From Streptomyces sp. NBC_00440 (lineage in GTDB: Bacteria; Actinomycetota; Actinomycetes; Streptomycetales; Streptomycetaceae): DNA of 64,000 bases. The position numbers and the translations under genes were made by a program. This document shows positions 1 through 7,753 of the stretch, piece after piece. The stretch covers positions 5,401,501 to 5,465,500 of the forward strand of contig NZ_CP107921.1 in assembly GCF_036014215.1 (NCBI RefSeq). Reading direction: 5' to 3'. The notes under the pieces are model-generated. The model was not told the DNA's origin and searched no databases. It saw only the letters and a list, made by a program, of their open reading frames with translations. The stretch's first letter is position 1. Each line of letters opens with the position of its first letter.

Positions 1-40
1 TCCTGGCCCGGTCTCCGTTCGTGTGGAGACCGGGCCAGGA
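1..40 (-). terminator. strong hairpin at the left edge
   Basis: A perfect 16-bp stem (1-16 with 25-40) encloses an 8-nt loop. It lies 9 bp past the stop codon of the minus-strand O-methyltransferase. It has no T-run, as is usual for streptomycete terminators. It may also serve a convergent gene to the left of the window. Confidence 0.75.
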
Positions 41-49
41 ACTGTCATA

Positions 50-1096
50 TCACCGGGGTTTGCGGCCCGACTGGACGTTGAGGCCGCCGCCGGCGGCCAG
101 CCGTACCGTCTTGGCGGGCCGGAGGCCGGCGGCGCGCTGCCAGGAGGCCATCTGCGAAGGCGACCAGGTGCCGGACTCGCTGGCCAGCGCGAAGTAGAAG
201 TCCCGCAGCGCGGCCAGCTGCTGGGTCTTTCCCCCGCCGCTGGCGGCGGGGAACTCGGCGATCGTGTAGACCCCGTTGGGTCGCAGCGCCCGGGCCACCT
301 TGGCGGCGAGTTCGCGGTTCTGTTCGTCGCTGAAGTGGTGCGCCACACCGATGATCACCACCGCGTCGTAGCACTCCTCGCCGAAATCGTCGGTCAGTGC
401 GTTCCCGGCACGGTGCCGTACCCGGTCGCCCATCCCCTCCTCGGCCAGCAGCGGCGCGGCGTGCCGCACCGCGTCGGGCAGGTCGAGGACGACGGCGCTC
501 AGCGACGGGTGGCGGCGGCACAGCGCGACCGAGTAGGCCCCGTGCGAACCGCCGATGTCGAGCATGTCGGTGGCCCCTTCGGGGACCGGAATGGCCTTGG
601 CCACCAGATCGGTCTGACCTGTCGTCAGGCACTTCATGCCGCGCTGGTAGGAGTCCCACACGTCATCGCTCATACCTGTATGGAAGTCCAGCGGCTTCCC
701 GCTGCGCAGGTACTCGTCGGCCCGCTGCATCAGCCCCAGCTCGTAGAACTGCAGCAGCAGCTTGTCGTTCACCGCGTGCGGGCTCGTGGTGACCAGCCAT
801 TTGCGGGACAGCGGGCTCAGCTCGTACTGATCGCCCCTGGCGCGCAGATATCCCGATGCCGCCAGCGCGGGCAGTAGTTTCGCGGTGCTGTCGGGGTGGG
901 TGCCGCAGCCGGCCGCGATCTTTTCGGCGGTGGCGGGGCCGTCGGCCAGTGCGTCGAACAGGCCGACCTTGACGGCCGCCATGATGACGTGGACGTACGT
1001 GCCCGCTACCTGGGTGTCGAGGACGGGCCGCGCGATCAAATTGAACTTGACCAGCAGCCATTCAAGTGGATTGCTTGCCATTAAGCCGAATCGCAT
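50..1096 (-). CDS. SAM-dependent O-methyltransferase (plant/bacterial OMT family)
   Basis: 348 residues, the usual size for the acetylserotonin/caffeate O-methyltransferase family, which methylates small-molecule hydroxyls in the cytoplasm. An N-terminal winged-helix dimerisation half (about 20-105) precedes a Rossmann SAM domain with DIGGSHG at 180-186. The catalytic-histidine region reads VAHHFSDEQ at 251-259, so the family general base is present. Streptonigrin carries three aryl methoxy groups and this is one natural candidate for placing one of them; which position is unknown. The ATG at 1096 has no clear ribosome-binding site, and ATG 1081 is an alternative start. The nearest gene to the right is an exporter on the same strand. 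Confidence 0.88.
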   Translation of the reverse strand: MRFGLMASNPLEWLLVKFNLIARPVLDTQVAGTYVHVIMAAVKVGLFDALADGPATAEKIAAGCGTHPDSTAKLLPALAASGYLRARGDQYELSPLSRKWLVTTSPHAVNDKLLLQFYELGLMQRADEYLRSGKPLDFHTGMSDDVWDSYQRGMKCLTTGQTDLVAKAIPVPEGATDMLDIGGSHGAYSVALCRRHPSLSAVVLDLPDAVRHAAPLLAEEGMGDRVRHRAGNALTDDFGEECYDAVVIIGVAHHFSDEQNRELAAKVARALRPNGVYTIAEFPAASGGGKTQQLAALRDFYFALASESGTWSPSQMASWQRAAGLRPAKTVRLAAGGGLNVQSGRKPR

Positions 1097-1227
1097 GGTC
1101 CGAGCATAACGTGGGGTGCCCTGCCGGGTAACTCATGGAGTCGGTGAATTGCCGTTCTGTGCGCGGTTGTTCGCGCTATCCCTTTCATTTCCGCCACGTA
1201 TTTCCGCGTGACAGGGGGAGATCCCCC

Positions 1228-2448
1228 CTATTCGGTCACCGGGCTGTGCAATGCCAGCCAGAGGACGGTGCACGCGCCGAGCGCGCCGAAGGCGGCGATG
1301 ACGAGCCCCGGACGGGCGTGGGATCCCAGCGCCCCGGACACCGCGATGACCACCCCCTGGACCGTCATCAGCCCACTCGTCTGGACGGTGAACAGCCGTC
1401 CGCGCAGGGCCGGTTCGCTCTCTCTGAGGATCAGTGGGTCGATGCCCTGGTTGCAGGCGAACCCGGCGCCGGAGAGCAGCAGAAGGGCTCCGGCGAGGGG
1501 GAGGGCCGGGGCGAACACAAAGACGAGCAAGGGGAGTTGGGAGAGCAGTACGAGAGGCAGGACGAGACGGCCGCGGGTCTCGGGGCGCAGCCGGGCGACG
1601 AGCAGTTCGCCGAGTACCGTGCCGACCGCGTAGCCGGTGAAGAGGACGCCTGCCGTGCTGACCGGTGCGTGTGCCTGGGCGGTGTAGGCGACGGCGAGCC
1701 CGTCGCCCACCGCGGAGAATCCGGGGACGGCCCAGGTCAGCAGGATGAGGCGGCGCAGTGGTGGGTTGCCGCACAGGTGGCGCAGCCCGTCGGCTGAGGC
1801 GCGGACGACGGTACGGAGGGTGCGTTCGCCGTCGGGGTCGGCGGCCGGGGTGGCCCGGGTGCCCCAGCCGATGAGCGCGGCGGACAGCAGGAAGCTGGCC
1901 GCGTCGCTTGCCAGCAGCCACAGCGGGCCGACGGCGGCGACCAGGACGCTGCCGAGGGCGAAGCCGGAGACCACGGCGGTCTGGCTGATGGTGCGCAGCA
2001 GCGAGCGGCCGACCGGGAAGAGGTCGGCGTCGAGCAGATGGGACAGGCTGGCCGCGCGGGCCCCTTGGAAGAGCGGGGCGACGAACCCGGTGACGAGGAG
2101 CAGCCCGAGCAGTGCGAGAACCGGCAGGCCGGGGACGAGCATGGCGGCGATGCAGGCGGCGCTCAGCAGATCGCAGCAGACCAGCAGGCGGCGGGGCGGG
2201 AACCGGTCGGCCAGGGAGGACAGCAGGGTGCCGCCGACCGCGTAGGGGAGGAAGGAGCAGACCAGCACCAGCGCGGAGAGGAACGCGGAGCCGGTGCGCT
2301 GGAAGATCAGGATGGACAGGGCGACTTCGGCGGCCAGGGTGCCGGCCATGGACACCGCGTGAGCGGTGAGGACGACGGGCATACCGGGGACGCGCAGCAC
2401 CGCGCTCATTCCGGTGGTGCGCCGGGTGGACGGTAGCGTCCGGGCCAC
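1228..2448 (-). CDS. MFS transporter (DHA3/enterobactin-exporter-like)
   Basis: About 406 residues from a GTG at 2448 that is preceded by an AAGGGG ribosome-binding site; ATG 2409 is an alternative. The frame runs open further upstream, but that part is low-complexity Pro/Arg/Thr and looks non-coding. The protein has about twelve hydrophobic segments, with a loop containing LADRFPPRR between segments 2 and 3 as in drug-efflux MFS proteins. It probably exports the cluster product or a precursor. A short G5/C5 hairpin sits directly on its stop codon. It is one of three MFS genes inside the cluster part of the window. Confidence 0.82.
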   Translation of the reverse strand: MARTLPSTRRTTGMSAVLRVPGMPVVLTAHAVSMAGTLAAEVALSILIFQRTGSAFLSALVLVCSFLPYAVGGTLLSSLADRFPPRRLLVCCDLLSAACIAAMLVPGLPVLALLGLLLVTGFVAPLFQGARAASLSHLLDADLFPVGRSLLRTISQTAVVSGFALGSVLVAAVGPLWLLASDAASFLLSAALIGWGTRATPAADPDGERTLRTVVRASADGLRHLCGNPPLRRLILLTWAVPGFSAVGDGLAVAYTAQAHAPVSTAGVLFTGYAVGTVLGELLVARLRPETRGRLVLPLVLLSQLPLLVFVFAPALPLAGALLLLSGAGFACNQGIDPLILRESEPALRGRLFTVQTSGLMTVQGVVIAVSGALGSHARPGLVIAAFGALGACTVLWLALHSPVTE

Positions 2449-2687
2449 GTGTCTGCCCCTTGTGGTGGGTCCGTGGGGTGCCTCGTGGGGCTCCGTTCGC
2501 CGGGCCCCACGAGGTGTTCCCCGGGTTGTGCTCGGGGGTGGTGCTTGGTGCTGGTGTTGCGGTGCGCCGAGCGGTGCTCGGTCGCTTCCGTCCGGGTCCG
2601 GCATCGGGGCCGTCCCGGACGTCAGTGGAGTCAGTGGGCGTGACGCATGATGGTCTCCTCTCTGTGTGAGCGGCAGGGACATCGCCG

Positions 2688-2715
2688 CGGGACCTGCTCG
2701 GAGGACGAGGTCCCG
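2688..2715 (-). terminator. possible weak terminator after the P450 gene
   Basis: An 8-bp stem (2688-2695 with 2708-2715) and a 12-nt loop lie about 30 bp past the P450 stop codon. The remaining part of the 2449-2745 spacer is GT-rich low-complexity DNA in which I see no gene. Confidence 0.3.
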
Positions 2716-2745
2716 TGACGAGACTCGGGGTGATGCGGCCGGGGC

Positions 2746-3891
2746 TCAGAGCGCCACATGGAGCTCGAACATCCCGTGCTCGGTGACGTTGGGCCGGGGG
2801 CGCGGCTCGGCGAGGAGGCGCGCGCCGGGGTAGCGGTGTCCGATGGTGCCGAACACGGTCCGGGCGATCACGGTGGCCACCTGGGCGCCCAGACAGGCGT
2901 GCGGTCCGCGGCCGAAGGCGAGATGGCGGTTGGGGGTGCGGTCCCAGCGCACCGTGGCGGAGTCGTCGAACGTCCTCGGGTCCCGGTTGGCGGCACCGAG
3001 GAACATGGACACGATCTGGCCCCTGCGGATCTGCCGGCCGCCGAGCACGGTGTCCTCGACGCAGGCGCGGCTCTCGACGTGCACGGGGCCGGCGTAGCGG
3101 ACGAGTTCGTTGACGGCGAGATCGTTGTCGACCGGTCCGCGCTGCTCCGGCGGCAGGCGCAGCAGCGCGTGCAGTCCGGTGGTGAGGAAGCGGCTCGCGG
3201 TCTGGAACCCGGCCTGGAGCACGACACGCAGTGAGTTGTGCAGTATGTCCCGTTCGACGCCGACCTCCTTGGCGCGGCGCACCACGTGGGCGGTGAAGCC
3301 CTCGGGCAGCGGTGCGTCGATCCATGCGCCGACCAGCGCGGAGAGTTCGGCGCGCGCCGCCACTCCGGGCTCGTAGCACTCGGGTCGCAGGCTGGAGTCC
3401 ATGCTGTCGACGATGGTGTGCGAGCGGGGGACGAACCAGGCGGGGTCGATGTCCGGGACGCCGAGCAGCCCGGTGACGGCGTACAGGGTGAGTGGTTCGG
3501 CGATCCTCGTGACGAAGTCGAAGCCGGCGGCCCCCTCGGCCTCGGCGAGGAGCTCGTCGAGCCTGGCCCGGGTGCGCTGTTCGACGCCGTCGAGGCCCGC
3601 GGTCCTGAACCCCTCCAGCATCAGGTGGCGGATGCGGGTGTGCTCGGGCGGGTCGAGGGTCTGGAGGCTGAGCAGGGAGGGCGGGGTGTCCACTCCCACC
3701 CGGCGCCAGTCCTGGCAGAACCGGTCGGCGTCACGCAGCACGGTGAACGCCTCGTCGTAGCCGGTGATGAGCCAGGCTTCGATGTCCGGGTCCCACAGCA
3801 CTGGCGAACGTCCGTACCATTCGCGGTAGATGGGGTGAGGGTTCAGCAGCGCACTTGGTTCGAGCAAACTCCAGATGGTGGCGCCGGCCAT
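2746..3891 (-). CDS. cytochrome P450 with an atypical I-helix
   Basis: 381 residues from ATG 3891. The frame stays open upstream, but the P450 fold starts here (MAGATIWSLLEP). The heme-binding loop FGRGPHACLG is at 326-335 with Cys333 as the proximal ligand, and the ExxR motif ELVR is at 262-265. The I-helix oxygen-activation motif, normally AGxxTT with Asp/Glu before the Thr, reads AGFQTA at 227-232, so the acid is a glutamine and the second Thr an alanine. Such changes occur in P450s with unusual chemistry, but the reaction here is unknown. It would need ferredoxin and reductase partners; candidates are at 36150 and 8523. It lies downstream of a sigma-factor gene on the same strand. Confidence 0.9.
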   Translation of the reverse strand: MAGATIWSLLEPSALLNPHPIYREWYGRSPVLWDPDIEAWLITGYDEAFTVLRDADRFCQDWRRVGVDTPPSLLSLQTLDPPEHTRIRHLMLEGFRTAGLDGVEQRTRARLDELLAEAEGAAGFDFVTRIAEPLTLYAVTGLLGVPDIDPAWFVPRSHTIVDSMDSSLRPECYEPGVAARAELSALVGAWIDAPLPEGFTAHVVRRAKEVGVERDILHNSLRVVLQAGFQTASRFLTTGLHALLRLPPEQRGPVDNDLAVNELVRYAGPVHVESRACVEDTVLGGRQIRRGQIVSMFLGAANRDPRTFDDSATVRWDRTPNRHLAFGRGPHACLGAQVATVIARTVFGTIGHRYPGARLLAEPRPRPNVTEHGMFELHVAL

Positions 3892-4022
3892 GTGTCTGGC
3901 TCCCTTCCCGTGTCGCTCCCCGCAGCAGCCCCTCGTGGTGGCGCCGCGTTCTTGCCTGAACAGAGGGGCGGGAGCGCCGCTGGATACACGAGGGGCGGAT
4001 TTTCTTTTCCCGGCCCGGCCGT

Positions 4023-4065
4023 CCCGCGGCCCGTCCTGCGGGCCGACCCGCGGCCCGTCCTGCGG
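4023..4065. repeat. two 19-bp direct repeats, 24-bp period
   Basis: The 19-bp unit beginning CCCGCGGCCC occurs identically at 4023-4041 and 4047-4065. It lies in the 200-bp spacer between the sigma-factor stop and the P450 start. It could be a regulatory iteron or simply slippage-prone GC-rich DNA. Confidence 0.8.
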
Positions 4066-4091
4066 CTGACCACCAGGCGGCCCGACAGCCC

Positions 4092-4721
4092 CTAATCGGG
4101 ATCCGCCTGCGCTTTCAACGTGGCGCGGATGCTCGCCAGAATGCGGCTGCGCGTCGGCCCGATGGAGCCGCGGGCCATCCCGGACGCCGCGGCGATGGCG
4201 TCGTAACTGAGCGCGGGCTCCGCGAAGAGCAGCCCCAGCAGCACCTTGTGGTCGTCCGGCAGGCTCCGGACGGCGGCCCGTAGCCGGGCACTGTCGACCC
4301 GGGCGAGCGCCTGTTCCTCCGGCGACGCGGGGGTCAGCGCGGCGGCCACGGTCAGTTCGGCCGGGTCGGACACGCTCAGGGTGCGGCGGCTCTGCCGGGA
4401 GTGCTGGATGGCCTCCCGCTTGGCCACGGTCACCAGCCAGGAGGCCACCCGGCCGGGCTGCTTGAGGCTGCCGATGTGCTCGACCAGGCGCTGCCAGGTG
4501 AACTGGCAGACGTCCTCCGAGTCCGCGTGGCTGAGGCCGTGCGAGCGCGCCACCGTCCACACCACAGGGCTGCAGAGGCGGACGAGGCGTTCCCACGCGG
4601 CGGCGTCGCGTTCGCGGCAACGGCCCACCAGCGCATCGAGGTCCGTCGTGGCGCGCTGCTCCGTAATCCCCGCGCCGCCCCCTTCCACGTTCTCGGCCTG
4701 ACCAGTCCTGCCGCCTCCCAT
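4092..4721 (-). CDS. sigma-70 family (ECF-like) RNA polymerase sigma factor
   Basis: 209 residues. Region 2 spans about 28-100, with the -10-recognition helix around EDVCQFTWQRLVEHI. Region 4 spans about 150-200, with the helix-turn-helix LSYDAIAAASGMARGS. The middle linker is short and there is no region 1 or 3, as in extracytoplasmic-function sigma factors. No anti-sigma factor gene is adjacent. The location directly upstream of the P450 and exporter genes on the same strand suggests it may help drive cluster genes, which is inference. The ATG at 4721 sits in a good context after an AGGAG-like sequence. Confidence 0.85.
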   Translation of the reverse strand: MGGGRTGQAENVEGGGAGITEQRATTDLDALVGRCRERDAAAWERLVRLCSPVVWTVARSHGLSHADSEDVCQFTWQRLVEHIGSLKQPGRVASWLVTVAKREAIQHSRQSRRTLSVSDPAELTVAAALTPASPEEQALARVDSARLRAAVRSLPDDHKVLLGLLFAEPALSYDAIAAASGMARGSIGPTRSRILASIRATLKAQADPD

Positions 4722-5170
4722 GGGAGCCTCCTTTTGGCCTGTGGGCCGGAAGTCGGTTCAGCTGTGTGCTCTCGAATGCGCCTGTCAGCGAAGGTTGTCG
4801 GCGGTGGTCGGGGCGCGCGTCACGCGCGCCCGCTGCACGGCGGCGGCGCCGCACCGGCACGCGGAGCGGCCCGAGCCGAGTGAAGGGGAAGGAGCCGGGG
4901 CCGGCACGGCAGAGCTCGCGGCAACCCGGGGTGCGGTGTCCCGTGGGTGTCAACGGGCTTGTGCCGAGCGGACATTGGACCACGCGGACTCCGGCAGCGG
5001 GGGAAACGCTGCTCCGGGGCCGACCGCGGCCGACCCGGAGTCTCCCGTGTCGGTGCGGCGATTTCAACCGGTCTCTGCGCGGACGTACGGGACCGGCGAG
5101 AGAGGCGCCCGGTCGTCAGGGCCCCTGCCCCCGGTCGTCAGGGCTTTCGCCGCCACCCCGCACGCGGTGG
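4722..5170. other. intergenic region, divergent promoters
   Basis: No gene seen in about 450 bp. It holds the upstream region of the sigma-factor gene, including a palindrome with 9-bp arms (4811-4819 and 4823-4831, GGGCGCGCG form), and at its right end the start of the ribbon-helix-helix promoter. The base composition is less coding-like than its neighbours. Confidence 0.6.
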
Positions 5171-5205
5171 TTGGCAACCTGCCCCCTGGCTGCTAGATTG
5201 CTAGC
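5171..5205 (+). promoter_or_regulatory. promoter of the RHH gene, leaderless
   Basis: TTGGCA (5171-5176) and TAGATT (5194-5199) are separated by 17 bp, a close match to a housekeeping sigma-70 promoter. The expected transcription start falls at or next to the ATG at 5206, so the message is predicted to be leaderless. The -10 box lies inside the operator copy at 5193-5207. Confidence 0.6.
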
Positions 5206-5207
5206 AT
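5193..5207 (+). promoter_or_regulatory. RHH operator, copy 1 (CTAGATTGCTAGCAT)
   Basis: The 15-bp sequence CTAGATTGCTAGCAT overlaps the -10 box and the start codon of the RHH gene. An exact inverted copy lies 907 bp away, upstream of the exporter gene. It contains the palindromic core GCTAGC. The position fits autorepression by the encoded ribbon-helix-helix protein. Confidence 0.65.
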
Positions 5208-5379
5208 GACTGCTGAGGAGGTTAGGCAGTTCAACGTCTACTTGCCGGTAGAGCTCATTCGGCAGGTGAAGCATCACGCCATCGACCGCGAACTGTCATT
5301 GTCGGCGCTGGTTGCCGAGGCGCTGCGTGCTTATCTCGACGAGCGCCCGAGGCAGGATCAAGACGGAACCGTTTCGTGA
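5206..5379 (+). CDS. small ribbon-helix-helix (CopG/Arc-like) regulator
   Basis: 57 residues. The N-terminal strand [10 protein letters not shown] and the following helices match the ribbon-helix-helix fold, in which paired strands from a dimer enter the DNA major groove. No toxin gene is adjacent, so a plain repressor is more likely than an antitoxin. It is followed after 13 bp by a VOC-family gene, and both are probably one operon with an exporter downstream under the same operator. I infer that it represses the VOC and exporter genes until the cluster product or an intermediate appears. There is no Shine-Dalgarno sequence, consistent with a leaderless message. Confidence 0.8.
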   Translation: MTAEEVRQFNVYLPVELIRQVKHHAIDRELSLSALVAEALRAYLDERPRQDQDGTVS

Positions 5380-5392
5380 GAGGAGTTCTGAT

Positions 5393-5737
5393 ATGACGAC
5401 CCGTGGTGTCGAAGGCGTCTACGTTGAGACCCGCAGCTGGGGGAAGACGGCCAAATTCCTGGAGTCGTTGGGCTACAAGGTCGAGTTCGCGACCGAGCAC
5501 GGCTCCGGGATGCTCAAGAACGACGACGGGCCGTACTTCGTCGTCGGTGAGATCCCCGAGGACCGTGAGCCGCAGGTGCAGCTCGTCCTCCGCGTCGAGG
5601 ACGCGGAGGCCTTCAAGCCCGACCCGATCGTCGAGGTGGTCTCCCCGTTCGAGGAGACCCACTACGGCACCCAGCGGATGGTGGTGCGCGACCCGGACGG
5701 GCGCGAATGGAGCATCGAAGCGCCGCTCAAGGGCTGA
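5393..5737 (+). CDS. VOC-family (glyoxalase/bleomycin-resistance fold) protein
   Basis: 114 residues from ATG 5393, with AGGAG at the right distance. The protein has the paired beta-alpha-beta-beta-beta modules of the vicinal-oxygen-chelate fold, ending in the typical VVRDPDGREWSIE strand. Small VOC proteins in antibiotic clusters often bind and sequester the drug, as in bleomycin- and mitomycin-type resistance. Because it sits between a repressor gene and an exporter gene, I infer a self-resistance role; a metal-dependent enzyme remains possible. A perfect 11-bp terminator follows. Confidence 0.82.
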   Translation: MTTRGVEGVYVETRSWGKTAKFLESLGYKVEFATEHGSGMLKNDDGPYFVVGEIPEDREPQVQLVLRVEDAEAFKPDPIVEVVSPFEETHYGTQRMVVRDPDGREWSIEAPLKG

Positions 5738-5822
5738 GCGGGTCTGTCGCGAGGCGGGAGCGGCCGCCGGCCGCCGGCTCCCGGTGGTATCCCCTGACGT
5801 GCGGCGCGCTCCCGTCTCGCCG

Positions 5823-5865
5823 AACGCCCCCGATTCCTTCTGAGGTCGGGGGCGTTCCCTTTTTC
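5823..5865 (+). terminator. rho-independent terminator after the RHH-VOC operon
   Basis: A perfect 11-bp stem (5823-5833 with 5846-5856) with a 12-nt loop is followed by CCCTTTTTCC. It has the classical hairpin-plus-T-run form, which is rare in this genome. Confidence 0.9.
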
Positions 5866-6113
5866 CGGCCCCTGAAAAGGGCCGAAACGGCGGCGGCATT
5901 CGCTGAATGCGCTGCAAGCAATGCGCTGCGAGCATTGTGCTTCGAACCCGGCCCACCGGCGCGGTGCCCCCTTTCGGTGCTTATCCGTAACGGAAAGCTC
6001 TCGAACGGGCTGGCGAATTTTCTGAACGGCGGGAACGGCGGAAACCGCGGGAAGCGGACCGCTGGAAATGGCCGACTATCGACCTTGTGTTGCGTGGCCC
6101 CTTCTGTGCGAGG

Positions 6114-6128
6114 ATGCTAGCAATCTAG
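6114..6128 (-). promoter_or_regulatory. RHH operator, copy 2, upstream of the exporter gene
   Basis: ATGCTAGCAATCTAG is the exact reverse complement of the operator at 5193-5207 and lies 35 bp before the exporter start codon. The rest of the 5738-6162 spacer holds the terminator and imperfect GAACGGCGG repeats near 6020, and no gene. Confidence 0.65.
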
Positions 6129-6162
6129 GGAAGTAGTCACGAAACGAGATGCGGGGTTATCG

Positions 6163-7626
6163 ATGGTCAGCGAAAAGATCTCGACCAGGGCGGCGGACGC
6201 CTCGGCGCCGTCCCCACCGCCGCGGCGTGGTCTCGGCATGTTCGTCGTGATGATCGGAGTGCTCATCTCCGCGGTCGACGGCACGATCGTGGTACTCGCC
6301 CTGCCGGCGATCGAAGAGGACCTGAACATCACCCTGGCCGCCGTCACGTGGGTGGTCGTCGGCTATCTGCTCGTGGTCACCGTGCTCGCCACACAGCTGG
6401 GCCGGTTCGGTGACATGTTCGGCCGGGTGCGCATGTACAAAGCCGGCTTCCTGGTGTTCACCATCGGCTCGGTGCTCTGCGCGGTGGCCTGGAACGCGCC
6501 GAGCCTCATCGGCTTCCGGCTCGTCCAGGGCGTCGGCGCCGCACTGATCGCGGCCAACAGCGGTGCGATCATCTCGGAGCTCTATCCGCCGCAGGAACGC
6601 GGCCGCGCCTACGGCTTCAACGCCTTCGGCTTCTCGTTCGGCTCGGTCCTCGGTGTCCTGCTCGGCGGCGTCGTGGTGACCTATGTGTCGTGGCAGTGGA
6701 TCTTCTGGATCAACGTGCCGATCGGCGTCGTCGCGCTGGTGCTGGCCCAGCGGGTGCTGCGCGACCACGGCGAGCGGCAGCGCCGGAAGTTCGACTTCGC
6801 CGGCATGATCACGCTGGGCCTGGGCCTCTTCGGGGTGCTCTGGGCGATGACCGGACTGGCGTCCCACCCGCTCGACGGAACCCTGATCGGATACTTGGTC
6901 GGCGGCATCGTGCTCCTGGTGGCCTTCGTCTTCGTCGAACTGAAGCAGAAGGAGCCGACCCTCGATCTGTCCCTGTTCCGCATCCCGACGATGGCACCCT
7001 CGCTGCTGGCCTCGATGCTCCAGGGCGTCGGCAGCTTCGCGGTGCTCTTCCTGGTCATCATGTATCTCCAGGGCACCCGCGGGATGGATCCGATCGACGC
7101 CTCGCTGCTGCTGGTCCCGGGCTATGTGGTCGGGGCGGTGGTGGGGCCCTACTCCGGGCGGCTCACCGACAAGCTCGGCTCTGTCGTCCCCGCGACCATC
7201 GGGCTCGGCATCTCGGTCGTCGCGATGGCGATCTTCGCTCAGATGACCGCGACGAGCAGCCTGTGGCTGGCCGCCATCGGCAACCTCGTGATCATGATCG
7301 GGGGCAGCTTCTTCTTCCCGGCCAACAGCACCGCCGTGATGAAGGCGGCCCCGCCCGACCGGCTGGGTATCGCCTCCGGTGTGCTGCGCACCTTCTCCAG
7401 CATCGGCATGGTCTTCTCCTTCACCACGGCCATGCTCGTGGCTTCGCACTCGATCCCGCGGAACATGGCGTTCGCCATCTTCGTCGGCACCAGCAAGCTG
7501 GACGGCCGGCTGGCGGTCGCCTTCGCCGAGGGCCTCAGGGCGGCCTTCTACACGATGATGGGGATCATGATCCTCGCGGCGATCCTCTCGGCCCTCCGTG
7601 GCACGGGCCGCAAGAGCCGTCTGTAG
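6163..7626 (+). CDS. DHA2-family (14-helix) MFS drug exporter
   Basis: 487 residues with about fourteen hydrophobic segments. The order is typical of EmrB/QacA proton-driven efflux: MLISAVDGTIV-like segment 1, then LGRFGDMFGRVRMY in loop 2-3. It has its own promoter region carrying the inverted operator copy shared with the RHH-VOC operon. I infer that it exports the cluster product under control of the RHH protein. The start at ATG 6163 has GGGG seven bases upstream. Confidence 0.88.
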   Translation: MVSEKISTRAADASAPSPPPRRGLGMFVVMIGVLISAVDGTIVVLALPAIEEDLNITLAAVTWVVVGYLLVVTVLATQLGRFGDMFGRVRMYKAGFLVFTIGSVLCAVAWNAPSLIGFRLVQGVGAALIAANSGAIISELYPPQERGRAYGFNAFGFSFGSVLGVLLGGVVVTYVSWQWIFWINVPIGVVALVLAQRVLRDHGERQRRKFDFAGMITLGLGLFGVLWAMTGLASHPLDGTLIGYLVGGIVLLVAFVFVELKQKEPTLDLSLFRIPTMAPSLLASMLQGVGSFAVLFLVIMYLQGTRGMDPIDASLLLVPGYVVGAVVGPYSGRLTDKLGSVVPATIGLGISVVAMAIFAQMTATSSLWLAAIGNLVIMIGGSFFFPANSTAVMKAAPPDRLGIASGVLRTFSSIGMVFSFTTAMLVASHSIPRNMAFAIFVGTSKLDGRLAVAFAEGLRAAFYTMMGIMILAAILSALRGTGRKSRL

Positions 7627-7753
7627 CGGAGCCGTTGTGCCGCCGGGGACCGTCTCCCGGTCCCGAGTGCCGGGCCTCGCGCATCCCCCGGCGGCGGGCA
7701 GCAAGGCAACTGTCGACCGACTAGTTCGCGGGAGAATGGTGATCAGGACAGCG

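Noticed and set aside
1213..1228. G5/C5 hairpin on the exporter stop codon as a terminator
   Set aside because: Only five base pairs with a 4-nt loop; too weak to list as a feature.
1133..3379. Long Arg/Pro-rich open frame overlapping the exporter and P450 genes
   Set aside because: Out of frame with two well-supported genes; composition is that of a shifted frame.
3892..5067. Upstream extension of the P450 reading frame through the sigma-factor gene
   Set aside because: The P450 fold begins at 3891 and the extension overlaps the sigma-factor gene on the same strand in another frame.
5206..5737. RHH and VOC genes as a toxin-antitoxin pair
   Set aside because: The second protein is a VOC-fold protein, not a known toxin type, and the operator is shared with an exporter.
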